A stretch of DNA of 64,000 nt from Marinospirillum alkaliphilum DSM 21637 (lineage in GTDB: Bacteria; Pseudomonadota; Gammaproteobacteria; Pseudomonadales; Halomonadaceae). The position numbers and the translations under genes are program-made. The notes under the pieces were generated by a model. The model was not told where the DNA came from. It did not search any database and saw nothing but the letters and a program-made list of their open reading frames with translations. The first letter of the stretch is position 1; each line of letters starts with the position of its first letter. Positions 1 through 8,476 of this stretch are shown in pieces. Where the stretch lies: NCBI RefSeq assembly GCF_900119735.1, contig NZ_FPJW01000006.1, positions 62,001 through 126,000 on the forward strand. The letters run 5' to 3'.

Positions 1-634
1 GACGGCAGGTGCGCAACAACCAGAATAGTCCAGCCACAGCAGCGGCCCATTCCGCCAACAGACTGGCCAGTGCCACACCGTTGCTGGTCATGCCCAACTC
101 CAGTACAAACCACAGATCCAGCAGGATATTTATACCGTTAGCTAATATCAGCAGGGCCAACACCACTCGACTGCGCCCCAGGCCGATGGCAACACCCAGC
201 ACCACGTATTGCATCAAAACCGCAGGAGCACTCCACAGACGAATGCTGATGTACTCTGCCGCCAGCAGACGGGTTTCCGGTTCACCATCCAGCAGTGTCA
301 GCAGCCACGGCACCAACGGCCGCAGCAGTTGCAGTGTCAATCCCAGCAAAAACGCCAGCCCCAGTGCCTGTAAAATCAATCGGCCCAGTGCAGCCTGATC
401 CTGCCTGCCCCAGGCCTGAGCCACCAAGCCAGTGGTGCCCATGCGCAGAAAACCAAAACCCCAGTACAAAAAGCTGAACACCACCGCACCCAGCGCCACT
501 GCCGCGAGGTAACGACCATCCGGCAAATGCCCCAGCACTGCCGTATCCACCAACCCCAGCAGTGGAATGGTGCAATTGGACAACAAAATCGGCCAGGCCA
601 GACGAAACAAAGGGCGGGTTTGAGCAGGGAGCAT
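1..634 (-). CDS. dinF: MATE family efflux transporter, DinF-like (partial, C-terminus outside the window)
   Basis: The leftward frame is open from an ATG at 634 to the window edge, giving about 211 N-terminal residues. It begins MLPAQTRPLFRLAWPILLSN and contains LVDTAVLGHL and GTTGLVAQAWG, features of the DinF branch of MATE (multidrug and toxin extrusion) antiporters, which export drugs or metabolites using H+ or Na+. Several hydrophobic helices are visible, as expected for a 12-helix inner-membrane protein. An in-frame stop lies upstream of the ATG, so the start is reasonably fixed, although no good ribosome binding site is seen. The symbol marks family resemblance only; the substrate is unknown. 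Confidence 0.85.
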   Translation of the reverse strand, partial: MLPAQTRPLFRLAWPILLSNCTIPLLGLVDTAVLGHLPDGRYLAAVALGAVVFSFLYWGFGFLRMGTTGLVAQAWGRQDQAALGRLILQALGLAFLLGLTLQLLRPLVPWLLTLLDGEPETRLLAAEYISIRLWSAPAVLMQYVVLGVAIGLGRSRVVLALLILANGINILLDLWFVLELGMTSNGVALASLLAEWAAAVAGLFWLLRTCR

Positions 635-724
635 GGAAATGTGCCGTTGGGAATGGGTGTTGGCTTATTGTTGGGCTTTACGCAATAATGAACAGAGCAT
701 GTCCAAGTGTTCTAGGAGGTATCT

Positions 725-940
725 ATGATACGCGAGACCAAACCCTTGCATTATGGTAAAACCGAATCTTCGCATGAGCAGAAGGCCGGATCTCTAGATG
801 ATTGTAAATTATATAACTCTGATGATGCCGATATGTATCAGATACTTCAGACGGTTTCTATTCGTGTAGCTGAATCTGTAGCCAGGGCAGACCTGATCCA
901 TAAGCAGCGTCTACAGAAGATTCATGCGGCCACCATCTAG
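725..940 (+). CDS. Putative antitoxin of a zeta-type toxin-antitoxin pair
   Basis: This 71-residue protein has an acidic, polar N-terminal half and a helical, charged C-terminal half (ILQTVSIRVAESVARADLIH). I recognise no family, and it does not look like the classic epsilon antitoxin. A strong ribosome binding site (aggaggt, 714-720) precedes the ATG. The stop codon lies 2 bases before the start of a zeta-family kinase toxin, so the two genes should be translationally coupled. Gene order, size and coupling suggest the neutralising partner; this is inference from context. The local sequence looks more AT-rich than its surroundings, which fits acquisition by transfer. Confidence 0.65.
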   Translation: MIRETKPLHYGKTESSHEQKAGSLDDCKLYNSDDADMYQILQTVSIRVAESVARADLIHKQRLQKIHAATI

Positions 941-942
941 CC

Positions 943-1560
943 ATGAGAAAACCAGTATTGGCAATCATTGCTGGCCCTAATGGATCAGGAAAAACCACGA
1001 TTACTGAGGTTCTTTTACAGCATCAATGGCTGAAAGAATGTGTGTATATCAACCCGGATAACCTTGCTCGGGATCTGGGAGACTGGAACGACCCGAAACT
1101 ATCCCTGCAGGCTGCAAATCAGGCCGCTGAGTTACGTGAAAAGCTGCTGAAAGAGCAAAAATCCATAGCGTTTGAAACGGTGTTTTCTGCACCTGATAAG
1201 CTGGATTACCTGAAGCGGGCGAAACAGGCAGGTTATTTTACTAGGCTATTTTTTGTCTCCACCAGTTGCCCTTCAATCAATGCTGCCCGTATCACCAAAA
1301 GGTATTTGCTGGGTGGCCATGAAGTGCCTATTTCCAAGATCGTTGAGCGTTATTACAAATCCATCCAGCAAGCGGCGGATGCAATTCCTTATGTTGATCG
1401 CTTGGATGTTTTTGATAACAGCCAGGAAGGTGAGGGTGTCTGGCTGCGTCTGTTCAAATTCGGTCCCGAGTACCGGATGAAACTGATGATTGGTCAAGAT
1501 CAGTTGCCAAGCTGGTCTGCTTCGCTTTATCAAACAGCAACTGAGCTTCAGACAAGCTAA
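943..1560 (+). CDS. Zeta toxin family kinase (AAA/P-loop)
   Basis: A 205-residue P-loop protein with Walker A GPNGSGKT at residues 11-18, a YINPDNLARDL substrate-side segment, FETVFS, and RITKRYLLGGHEVP, an Arg-rich GGH motif seen in short chromosomal zeta homologues. Characterised zeta toxins phosphorylate UDP-N-acetylglucosamine and block cell-wall synthesis. Whether this compact member uses the same substrate is not known. It follows its putative antitoxin by 2 bases and nothing else joins the unit. A metabolic P-loop kinase is the main alternative, but the coupled small upstream gene favours a toxin. Confidence 0.8.
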   Translation: MRKPVLAIIAGPNGSGKTTITEVLLQHQWLKECVYINPDNLARDLGDWNDPKLSLQAANQAAELREKLLKEQKSIAFETVFSAPDKLDYLKRAKQAGYFTRLFFVSTSCPSINAARITKRYLLGGHEVPISKIVERYYKSIQQAADAIPYVDRLDVFDNSQEGEGVWLRLFKFGPEYRMKLMIGQDQLPSWSASLYQTATELQTS

Positions 1561-1706
1561 CCTGATGGCTTTCAAGTACTGGTTTGGCAGGATTTAGTAA
1601 CCTGCATCTGGTTTTTTCTCAATCGGCATTATATGCTCTGGTGCGGATCGAATGATCGGTCCACGTCGCTGGGACGGTTCCCGGCGCTGACGCTATCGAG
1701 TGTATT

Positions 1707-2933
1707 ATGAGCAAAGACACCTCTGGTGTGCCTTCTGCACGCCGTTTTTCCCGTATTGATCGCCTGCCTCCTTATGTATTCAACATCACTGCCGAGCTGA
1801 AGATGGCGGCTCGCCGTCGTGGTGAGGACATCATTGATTTCAGCATGGGCAACCCGGATGGCGCCACACCGCCACACATTGTTGAAAAACTCTGTGCCGT
1901 GGCTCAGCGTGAAAACACCCACGGTTATTCCACTTCTCGCGGCATTCCGCGCCTGCGCCGGGCCATTGCCAACTGGTATCAACAGCGTTTTGATGTGCAG
2001 ATCGACCCGGAAACCGAAGCCATTGTCACCATCGGTTCCAAGGAAGGGCTGGCGCACCTGATGCTGGCCACCCTGGATCATGGCGACATGGTGCTGGTGC
2101 CCAATCCCAGTTATCCGATTCATATTTACGGTGCGGTGATTGCCGGTGCCCAGGTGCGTTCGGTGCCGCTGATTCCGGGCGTGGATTTTTTTGTGGAGCT
2201 GGAACGGGCGATCCGCGAAAGCATTCCCAAACCCAAGATGATGATTCTGGGTTTCCCGTCCAACCCGACCGCACAATGTGTGGAACTGGACTTTTTTGAG
2301 CGGGTGGTGGCGCTGGCACGGGAGCACAACATCATTGTGGTGCATGACCTGGCTTATGCCGACATTGTGTTTGATGGCTGGAAAGCACCGTCCATCATGC
2401 AGGTGGAAGGGGCGCGGGATGTGGCGGTGGAGTTTTTCACCCTGTCCAAGAGTTACAACATGGCTGGCTGGCGCATCGGCTTTATGGTCGGTAATGCTGA
2501 ACTGGTGCAGGCACTGGCACGCATCAAGAGTTATCACGACTATGGCACCTTCACGCCCTTGCAGGTGGCGGCCATTGCTGCGCTGGAAGGGGATCAGCAG
2601 TGTGTGCGTGATATTGCCGAACAATACCGTAAACGCCGTGACACGCTGGTGAAAGGGCTGTACGAAGCTGGCTGGATGGTTGATAAACCCAAGGCCTCCA
2701 TGTACATCTGGGCCAGAATCCCTGATCAATACCGTGCCATGGGATCACTGGAGTTCGCCAAGAGGTTGTTGGCCGAAGCCCGGGTTTGTGTGTCGCCGGG
2801 CGTGGGTTTTGGTGATTACGGTGATGATTATGTGCGTTTTGCCCTGATCGAAAACGAAAACCGCATCCGTCAGGCGGTACGGGGCATCAAGGCGATGTTC
2901 CGTCACGATGCCCAGCAGGCCACGGACTCCTGA
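1707..2933 (+). CDS. alaC: Alanine transaminase AlaC (class I/II PLP aminotransferase)
   Basis: This 408-residue fold-type I aminotransferase closely resembles E. coli AlaC (YfdZ) throughout, including [20 protein letters not shown] near the N-terminus. It makes alanine from pyruvate and glutamate in the cytoplasm. The PLP-binding lysine is K248 in [12 protein letters not shown]. Other family motifs are GFPSNPTAQ and the C-terminal arginine context YVRFALIEN. Length is normal. The last 47 bases overlap the 3' end of the convergent DUF3750 gene. It is preceded by about 146 bases of non-coding sequence and appears to be transcribed alone. Confidence 0.95.
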   Translation: MSKDTSGVPSARRFSRIDRLPPYVFNITAELKMAARRRGEDIIDFSMGNPDGATPPHIVEKLCAVAQRENTHGYSTSRGIPRLRRAIANWYQQRFDVQIDPETEAIVTIGSKEGLAHLMLATLDHGDMVLVPNPSYPIHIYGAVIAGAQVRSVPLIPGVDFFVELERAIRESIPKPKMMILGFPSNPTAQCVELDFFERVVALAREHNIIVVHDLAYADIVFDGWKAPSIMQVEGARDVAVEFFTLSKSYNMAGWRIGFMVGNAELVQALARIKSYHDYGTFTPLQVAAIAALEGDQQCVRDIAEQYRKRRDTLVKGLYEAGWMVDKPKASMYIWARIPDQYRAMGSLEFAKRLLAEARVCVSPGVGFGDYGDDYVRFALIENENRIRQAVRGIKAMFRHDAQQATDS

Positions 2934-3669
2934 AACTCAGCTGCCCGAAACCGGGCAGCTTCACACCCAGATGCCAGGGGTCGATCCCAAAGTTCAGCCC
3001 CAGCAGATTGACTTCCAACCCCTCCTGCACACTGGTGGCAACCCCGGCATAACCGAACAGGGATGCCTGGTAGCCGCTGTTGCTGGGGGTGCGGTTGAAC
3101 GCACCGGGAGCCGGGTAGTCCTTGCCAATGGCGATGTTTGGCAGCACCACTTGCAGTTGCGGCGTTTCCCGGATCAACCAGGCCACAAAGGTGTTGCTGT
3201 TCGGTCCCGGCCAGGCTTCGTAGGTGTCCGGGTAGGGGTAGCTCTTTACGGCTGCCAGAAGATTCGGAATCGCCGCTTCGGCTTCAGCGCCACGCAGTTC
3301 GGCCAGCAATCGCGGCTCAGCACCGTACCAACGACGATCCGGCAGGTCCGGGCCGGAGCGGACAATCGGGCGACGCCAGCCCATCACTTCATGCACCTGC
3401 CAGTGATCAGCATCGGCTTCCTTGGTGGAAACCCAGGTGTGCACGGCAAAGTTGCCACGCCAACCGAAGGTACGCGCTGCGTACACCAGTACCACGGCTT
3501 CGGAAACGGCCTCAGCCGGTGGTGCCAGCCCGGCACTGGAACGATCGGCCTCTGACCAGTGCACCTGGGGTTTCAACAGGCTGCAGGCGGTCATCATGGC
3601 CGGTATTGCCAGCAGGGCAACAAGAAGCAACAGGCTGCGCAGCAGCCAGCTCAGTGAGCGTTTGATCAT
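2887..3669 (-). CDS. DUF3750 domain-containing putative lipoprotein
   Basis: A 260-residue protein with a hydrophobic leader and a possible lipobox ending at Cys29 (MMTAC). This suggests export and lipid attachment, although Met at -3 is unusual. The body carries [14 protein letters not shown] and [19 protein letters not shown], which I associate with DUF3750 proteins of unknown function in Pseudomonas relatives. It runs convergent to alaC and shares its last 47 bases with that gene. It is divergent from the kinase gene at 3775, with about 105 bases between the starts. Confidence 0.75.
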   Translation of the reverse strand: MIKRSLSWLLRSLLLLVALLAIPAMMTACSLLKPQVHWSEADRSSAGLAPPAEAVSEAVVLVYAARTFGWRGNFAVHTWVSTKEADADHWQVHEVMGWRRPIVRSGPDLPDRRWYGAEPRLLAELRGAEAEAAIPNLLAAVKSYPYPDTYEAWPGPNSNTFVAWLIRETPQLQVVLPNIAIGKDYPAPGAFNRTPSNSGYQASLFGYAGVATSVQEGLEVNLLGLNFGIDPWHLGVKLPGFGQLSFRSPWPAGHRDGTSP

Positions 3670-3774
3670 TGGTTTTTAATCATCTGCCTGGGCAGCTTGC
3701 CAAAGCTGCGGTCAACGAATAAGTTTCTGTATAGAACCCTTTGATAATAAAAGATTCCCTGTCCAAGGACATCC

Positions 3775-5565
3775 ATGGCTACCGAAACACCGCTGTTGCA
3801 GCAGTTTTACATCAATGAAGAGCAGTCGCTTTACCTGATGAGCCATGAGGATGCCCAGAAGGTACGTGATTGGATCAGCCTGTGCCAGCAGCAGTTGCAG
3901 CAGGCGGGATTCAGTGACATCGAGCTGGTCGGTAAGGGAGCCTTTGGTTTTGTGTTTGGCGGCCGGGGCAGAGATGGCCGCGAGTATGTATTCAAGTTTT
4001 CCCGTATCAATCTGCCTCAGGCGGTGCAGGACCGGTTGGAGGAAGAAGCCTGGATGCAGGGGCAGGTGCAGCATGCCTTCATTCCCCGTCTGTATGAGTA
4101 CACCCGCCTGGCGCGTCAGTCGGTGCTGGTGATGGAAAGGGCCAGGGGCATGGATCTGGAAGCCTGGTCCTTGCAGCAGGGGCGTTTGCCAGCCCGACTG
4201 ATTCTGCGGCTGGCCTGGCAACTGGTGGAAGTGCTGAATGCCCTGCGCAGTCATCACAATGAACAGGGCGAGGCGCCGCTGGTGCATGGTGACATCAAAC
4301 CTTCCAATATCGTGTTTGATCCGCAGACGGAAAACATCAAGCTGATTGACTGGGGTTCCAGTGTATTTGCCCAGTTGGATGTCCGAGGCCAGCCGGTGGG
4401 CCACAGTGCCGCACTGGGTCTGGGTGATGTCGGCAGCAGTAATGCCCGGCTGGGGGATGTGTTTTTTATCGGCGATGAGCAGTTGAACGGCGGGCTGAGT
4501 TCCCCGCGTTTTGATGAGCAGGGGCTGGCAGCCACCCTTTATGCGCTGGCATCGGCGCAGTCCTGTCGCCACGGTATTCATGCCATTCCGGCCACTTCGC
4601 TGGGTTTGCCAACCGCTTTTGGTGAGAATCTGCAGCAATTACTGGCCGGTGATCCTCAGCAGCGACGGGAAGCTGGAGACCGGATGATGCAGCAGGCACA
4701 TCACTTGAAGCGCTGGGTATTGCCGGATGCATCGGACCTTGAGGTGCGCCCGGCCTTGCCGGTGTGGGTGACCGAACAGCGTGAGGCACTGGAAACAGTA
4801 GTGTACAGCTCGCGTCGCAGCTTTCTGCGTGCTGAACAGCCGGATTTAAGCCTGCTGGCCGGTATCCGGGATGTGGAGCTGGAGAAATACTACAAGAACT
4901 TCCTGCAGGGCATGGGTGATACCGAGAAGGCTTTTCTGGCAGCGGTCAGCCGCCTGGGCAAATATCCCTTGCTGGGCGGTCTGGCGATTCACTGGCAAGG
5001 GGATCAGTTGCTGGTGGATTCCAATCTGAAACTGCATGACCCGCAGTTGCGCAGATCCTTTGTCGACTCCGTCAATAATCTGATGACCCTGGCACGAGCC
5101 ATCAATCGGCAGGAAGGGGTATTCAAGTGCTGCATGTTTGATGCTCGTGCCACCCGCCACCTGGAACGGGATGATGAAAACCAGCCTTTTGTACCGCCGG
5201 ATGACTGGCATTTGCCCTATGAGGTCTTGCCAACCCCGGCAGTGGAAGACAGCAGTCTCAGCCACTCCTATTTTGAGGACGGGGATGATCCGGATGAGCT
5301 CTTGCATTTGCCGCAAGCGATTCTGGATGAAATTGTGCGCTTGAATGCCATCCGCCATACCGGTCTGATCATTTTTGAAGCCCTGCCCAGGCATCTGAAG
5401 GTACACAGTTATTATGTGCTGCTGGATGTTTCACGAGAGGAAGAGTTTGCAGCCTGCCTGCAGCGCATTCGGGCGGCAATTCCGCAGATTAATGGCTTGG
5501 GAGTGTCGGGTTTCATGAAGATGCCCTATAAGAATACGCGGCATTTTGAACGGCTCAGCAGTTAA
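3775..5565 (+). CDS. Eukaryotic-like Ser/Thr protein kinase with uncharacterised C-terminal region
   Basis: A 596-residue soluble protein. Residues about 49-200 form a Hanks-type kinase: glycine loop GKGAFGFVFGG (53-63), probable ATP lysine K74 in VFKFSR, catalytic loop HGDIKPSN (171-178) with D173, K175 and N178, and DWG (192-194) in place of DFG. All core catalytic residues are therefore present. Residues about 330-596 match no domain I recognise and are rich in acidic and leucine residues; they may be sensor or substrate-recognition sequence. No membrane span is visible. The start follows aaggac. No phosphatase or forkhead partner is adjacent, so substrates are unknown. Confidence 0.85.
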   Translation: MATETPLLQQFYINEEQSLYLMSHEDAQKVRDWISLCQQQLQQAGFSDIELVGKGAFGFVFGGRGRDGREYVFKFSRINLPQAVQDRLEEEAWMQGQVQHAFIPRLYEYTRLARQSVLVMERARGMDLEAWSLQQGRLPARLILRLAWQLVEVLNALRSHHNEQGEAPLVHGDIKPSNIVFDPQTENIKLIDWGSSVFAQLDVRGQPVGHSAALGLGDVGSSNARLGDVFFIGDEQLNGGLSSPRFDEQGLAATLYALASAQSCRHGIHAIPATSLGLPTAFGENLQQLLAGDPQQRREAGDRMMQQAHHLKRWVLPDASDLEVRPALPVWVTEQREALETVVYSSRRSFLRAEQPDLSLLAGIRDVELEKYYKNFLQGMGDTEKAFLAAVSRLGKYPLLGGLAIHWQGDQLLVDSNLKLHDPQLRRSFVDSVNNLMTLARAINRQEGVFKCCMFDARATRHLERDDENQPFVPPDDWHLPYEVLPTPAVEDSSLSHSYFEDGDDPDELLHLPQAILDEIVRLNAIRHTGLIIFEALPRHLKVHSYYVLLDVSREEEFAACLQRIRAAIPQINGLGVSGFMKMPYKNTRHFERLSS

Positions 5566-5583
5566 GAAGCTTCTTGAGTGCTC

Positions 5584-5910
5584 TCAGTGACTGAAAAAAA
5601 CAAACATCCCACGCGCCGACAGGGCCAGCAGCGCCAGCGACAGCAGCAACAGCAGCAAGGCCAGCAGTTGGTAGGCCAATCGCAGCAGGCGCAGTTTGGT
5701 GCGCCGCCACCAGCCAGCAGTCGGTTCAGGCTGTGGCAGGTGTTGAAACAGTGTCAGGAAAGCGTACAGCAGCAGTGACCAGATCAGCAGCAGGATTGCT
5801 GGCAACTGCAGGGTCAGGATGAAGGCGATCAACCCTGCTGCAGCCAGCAGCAGGGCCGGTACTCTCAGGAAGGCCAGGTGTTGTGCCCGGCGCTCCAGCC
5901 AGTTCAGCAT
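5584..5910 (-). CDS. Small hypothetical membrane protein
   Basis: A 108-residue protein with three strongly hydrophobic stretches (about 16-35, 36-54 and 78-101), separated by a short basic loop (WWRRTKLRLLRL). No family is recognised. It lies 54 bases downstream of the diguanylate cyclase gene on the same strand and could be its cotranscribed partner. The start has a modest tgga-type ribosome binding site. It is convergent with the kinase gene and ends 18 bases from it. Its leucine richness comes from repeated ctg/cag sequence, so coding status is likely but not certain. Confidence 0.6.
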   Translation of the reverse strand: MLNWLERRAQHLAFLRVPALLLAAAGLIAFILTLQLPAILLLIWSLLLYAFLTLFQHLPQPEPTAGWWRRTKLRLLRLAYQLLALLLLLLSLALLALSARGMFVFFSH

Positions 5911-5964
5911 GGGTTTTCCAGTCTGTTCGTATGGATTCCGGTGCCCTGGCAGTGCTTGTACGGA

Positions 5965-7830
5965 TCAGTATTTTTCTTCTGAAACCCACAGATCCGGCGT
6001 AAAGCGCACCACCTGGTTGCGACCTCTTTCCTTGGCAGCATACAGGGAAACGTCCGCAAATTTAAGCACCTGCCAGAAGGCCTGGCCATCATTGGGATAA
6101 TCTGCCAGACCGGCCGAGATGGTTTTGTTCAACAGTACACCGCCCGCCTTGAACTGATGATTTTCCACTGCCTTGCGTATTTTTTCAGCCACCAGCATGC
6201 CGCTGGCTGAATCGGTATCTGGCAGGATAATCAGGAATTCTTCACCGCCATAACGGATGACCAGGTCGGATTCACGCACGTTGGCGCGAAAGATATTGGC
6301 CAGATCCACCAGAATGCTGTCACCGACATCATGCCCGTAGGTGTCATTGACCTTCTTGAAGTAGTCCAGGTCCAGCATGATCAGTGTCATGGCTGTTTCA
6401 CGGCGCTTGCACTGATTGACCAGGGTATCGGAATACTCCTCCAGAAAGCGACGATTGCGCAGGCCGGTCATGGCATCATTCAGTGTCGACTCCCGCAGGC
6501 TGGCCATCAGGCGTTTGGCCTGCAGAACCGGGGCAGCCTCCCGCAGGTAGGACTCAACCAGCGGGCGGACACGTTCGGCACGTTGAACATCAGTGTGATC
6601 CAGCACCAGTTGAATGACACTGCCAACGCCACCGGACTGAATCACAGGCAGACAGAGGTAGGTTTTATGCTGCTGGCGGGCCTCAGTGGAGAAGGAGCGG
6701 CAGATCAGGTTATTTTCAGTGCCATCAATAAAGTGCCCGGTGCGTACCGCCCTGCAAGCGGTGCACTTGTCGGAGATGTCGGCATTGCACCAGTGAATCG
6801 GGGCCTGGGCAATGCCATCAACACAAACGGTATGAATCTGTTTTTTGAGTTGATCCACTTCGTAAATGGAAAAGGTTTCAAAATGAAACTCATCCTGCAG
6901 CACTTCACCAATGCGCTGGAACACTTCTTCACTGGATTCGTCTTCTTCGATGGCTTGCTTGAACTGGGCCACCTTGACTAACCCGGACACGGTGTTGGCC
7001 GTATCGGCAAGCAAATCCCCGTTTTCAAGTGGCTGGGATTGCACCAGATGAGCCACATTCTGACGAATTTCACTGAGTTTGCTGGTGATGCCTTCGGATA
7101 GACTATTGAAGTGGCGGGCAATGGCACCGATTTCATCATTACTGCGCTGTTGTACACGAACACTGAAATCACCGGTTTTGGCCTGGCGCACGGCATGTTC
7201 AATTTCACTGGCTGTAGTGACCAGCGGCTGCAGCAGGCGGCGCAGGAACAGCAGGGAAATGATGGAAAAGAGGGCAGTGGCACCAACCAGAACAATAACC
7301 GTGAGTATGGCGGCAGTACGCATGTGTTCAATGGAAGCGGTCAGGGTTACGGCACCCAGTACCGAGCCTTCAGGAACAGCATGGCAGCTCAGGCAGTTCA
7401 CATCACCACGACTGGTGGCAATGTAAGGAATGGTGGCACGAAACTCCGGGGTGAGATGACCACCCACCAGGGTATAAACCGGCTGGCCACTGGCCAGTAC
7501 CTGGAGGTCGATGGTGTCTGCATGGCTTTCCAGCGCCAGGCCATCACCAAACTGCTGGGCAACTAATTTACCACGAATGACACGGGCTTCATCCAGACCA
7601 TCCACCTGGGCAATGCGTTTTAGCAGGGAGTCCCGTTCGTGCATGGTGCCGTTGATCATGGATTCTGTCAGTGCTACACGAATCATTTCTGCCGCGGTGC
7701 GCGTGTGCTCAGTCGCGGCCCGGATGGAAAAATCACGAAACGAAGCCAGGCTGGCCAGGGTGATCACCAGCGTGAGGGTTAACATGACAGAAGCCAGGGC
7801 CAGGAGGGTTTTGGTCTGGAGTTTGAGCAT
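5965..7830 (-). CDS. Membrane diguanylate cyclase with periplasmic CxxCH motif, HAMP, Cys-rich GAF-like and GGDEF domains
   Basis: Predicted to make cyclic di-GMP. Starting at 7830 (preceded by aagga), the 621-residue protein has a membrane helix (about 8-29), a periplasmic region with a c-type heme motif CLSCH (146-150), a second helix (about 173-196), HAMP (about 197-250), and a GAF-like segment (about 300-430) with a cysteine cluster at 348, 356 and 359. The C-terminal GGDEF domain has GGEEF at 528-532 and an inhibitory-site RESD at 519-522. The CxxCH suggests covalent heme and redox or gas sensing. A longer frame starts at 7881 but adds 17 residues with a poor ribosome binding site. Confidence 0.9.
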   Translation of the reverse strand: MLKLQTKTLLALASVMLTLTLVITLASLASFRDFSIRAATEHTRTAAEMIRVALTESMINGTMHERDSLLKRIAQVDGLDEARVIRGKLVAQQFGDGLALESHADTIDLQVLASGQPVYTLVGGHLTPEFRATIPYIATSRGDVNCLSCHAVPEGSVLGAVTLTASIEHMRTAAILTVIVLVGATALFSIISLLFLRRLLQPLVTTASEIEHAVRQAKTGDFSVRVQQRSNDEIGAIARHFNSLSEGITSKLSEIRQNVAHLVQSQPLENGDLLADTANTVSGLVKVAQFKQAIEEDESSEEVFQRIGEVLQDEFHFETFSIYEVDQLKKQIHTVCVDGIAQAPIHWCNADISDKCTACRAVRTGHFIDGTENNLICRSFSTEARQQHKTYLCLPVIQSGGVGSVIQLVLDHTDVQRAERVRPLVESYLREAAPVLQAKRLMASLRESTLNDAMTGLRNRRFLEEYSDTLVNQCKRRETAMTLIMLDLDYFKKVNDTYGHDVGDSILVDLANIFRANVRESDLVIRYGGEEFLIILPDTDSASGMLVAEKIRKAVENHQFKAGGVLLNKTISAGLADYPNDGQAFWQVLKFADVSLYAAKERGRNQVVRFTPDLWVSEEKY

Positions 7831-8013
7831 TTGCAGCGGTCCTTGACTCGGTATTAACAAAAATTTTTTCTTATGGGACATTTTGTCGCTTTATACCGCA
7901 TGAATGTATTGTCCTACGGCAAATATTATGTAATTTGTTGAAGGGACTGTTTTTTTTGTAGGCATCTGGATTATGCTGAGGATCAGTACAATTGATGTAA
8001 GGGGCTGCAAGAG

Positions 8014-8421
8014 ATGGATGATGACTGGAGAAAGTTGGCGCAGAAACCGGAAGACCGTCACAAGAAAATTCCGGAACGCCGCCGCCGTCGTGACCCGCTA
8101 CTGAATCTGATCAGTATTTTTGGCGCGGTATCCTGGGTGCTGATGTTGCCAATCCTGTTTCTGGTGGAGCAGGCTCGCCCGGAAATGGAGACCTTTTTTG
8201 ATCGCATGCTGGGTTTGAAAGTACGCCCGAGCTGGGATGAAACAGCTTATTATTATGCTTTTTTCTTGATGTTGGCGGTGTTGCTACTGGCTGGTTTTGG
8301 TTTGCTGCTTAATTCTTTGCGGAACCGCCGTAAAACGGATTCGATTCGCATTAACCTGGTCGTGGTGTTTACGCTGTCCTTATTGGGTGTGTTGCATTAT
8401 TTGATTCGATTTGTGTTCTGA
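8014..8421 (+). CDS. Hypothetical membrane protein with a basic N-terminus
   Basis: A 135-residue protein with a highly charged N-terminus (RHKKIPERRRRRDP, about 15-28) followed by hydrophobic spans near 33-52, 80-99 and 112-131. No family is recognised. The positive-inside rule predicts a cytoplasmic N-terminus. The ATG follows a purine-rich aaggggc/aagag stretch. It stands alone between the divergent diguanylate cyclase and the convergent proS, and its stop codon sits on the edge of a bidirectional terminator. Confidence 0.7.
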   Translation: MDDDWRKLAQKPEDRHKKIPERRRRRDPLLNLISIFGAVSWVLMLPILFLVEQARPEMETFFDRMLGLKVRPSWDETAYYYAFFLMLAVLLLAGFGLLLNSLRNRRKTDSIRINLVVVFTLSLLGVLHYLIRFVF

Positions 8422-8453
8422 AAATAAAACCCGCACCTGGCGGGTTTTATTTT
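8421..8453. terminator. Bidirectional intrinsic terminator
   Basis: A perfect 14-bp inverted repeat (8421-8434 and 8440-8453) with a 5-base loop. The A-rich outer arm on one side and T-rich arm on the other make it functional in both directions. It separates the rightward hypothetical gene, whose stop codon touches it, from the leftward proS. Confidence 0.9.
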
Positions 8454-8476
8454 CTTCAGTATTCAGTCGGCCGGTC

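Noticed and set aside
1629-2729. Long leftward open frame (366 codons) opposite alaC
   Set aside because: It is the antisense shadow of a strongly conserved aminotransferase; its translation is His/Gln-rich with no family motifs and no ribosome site.
3712-4638. Leftward 308-codon frame opposite the kinase gene
   Set aside because: It lies antisense to intact kinase motifs, and its composition is typical of shadow frames.
7959-7980. Sigma-54-like promoter before the gene at 8014
   Set aside because: The GG and GC elements are separated by 12 bases where 10 are required.
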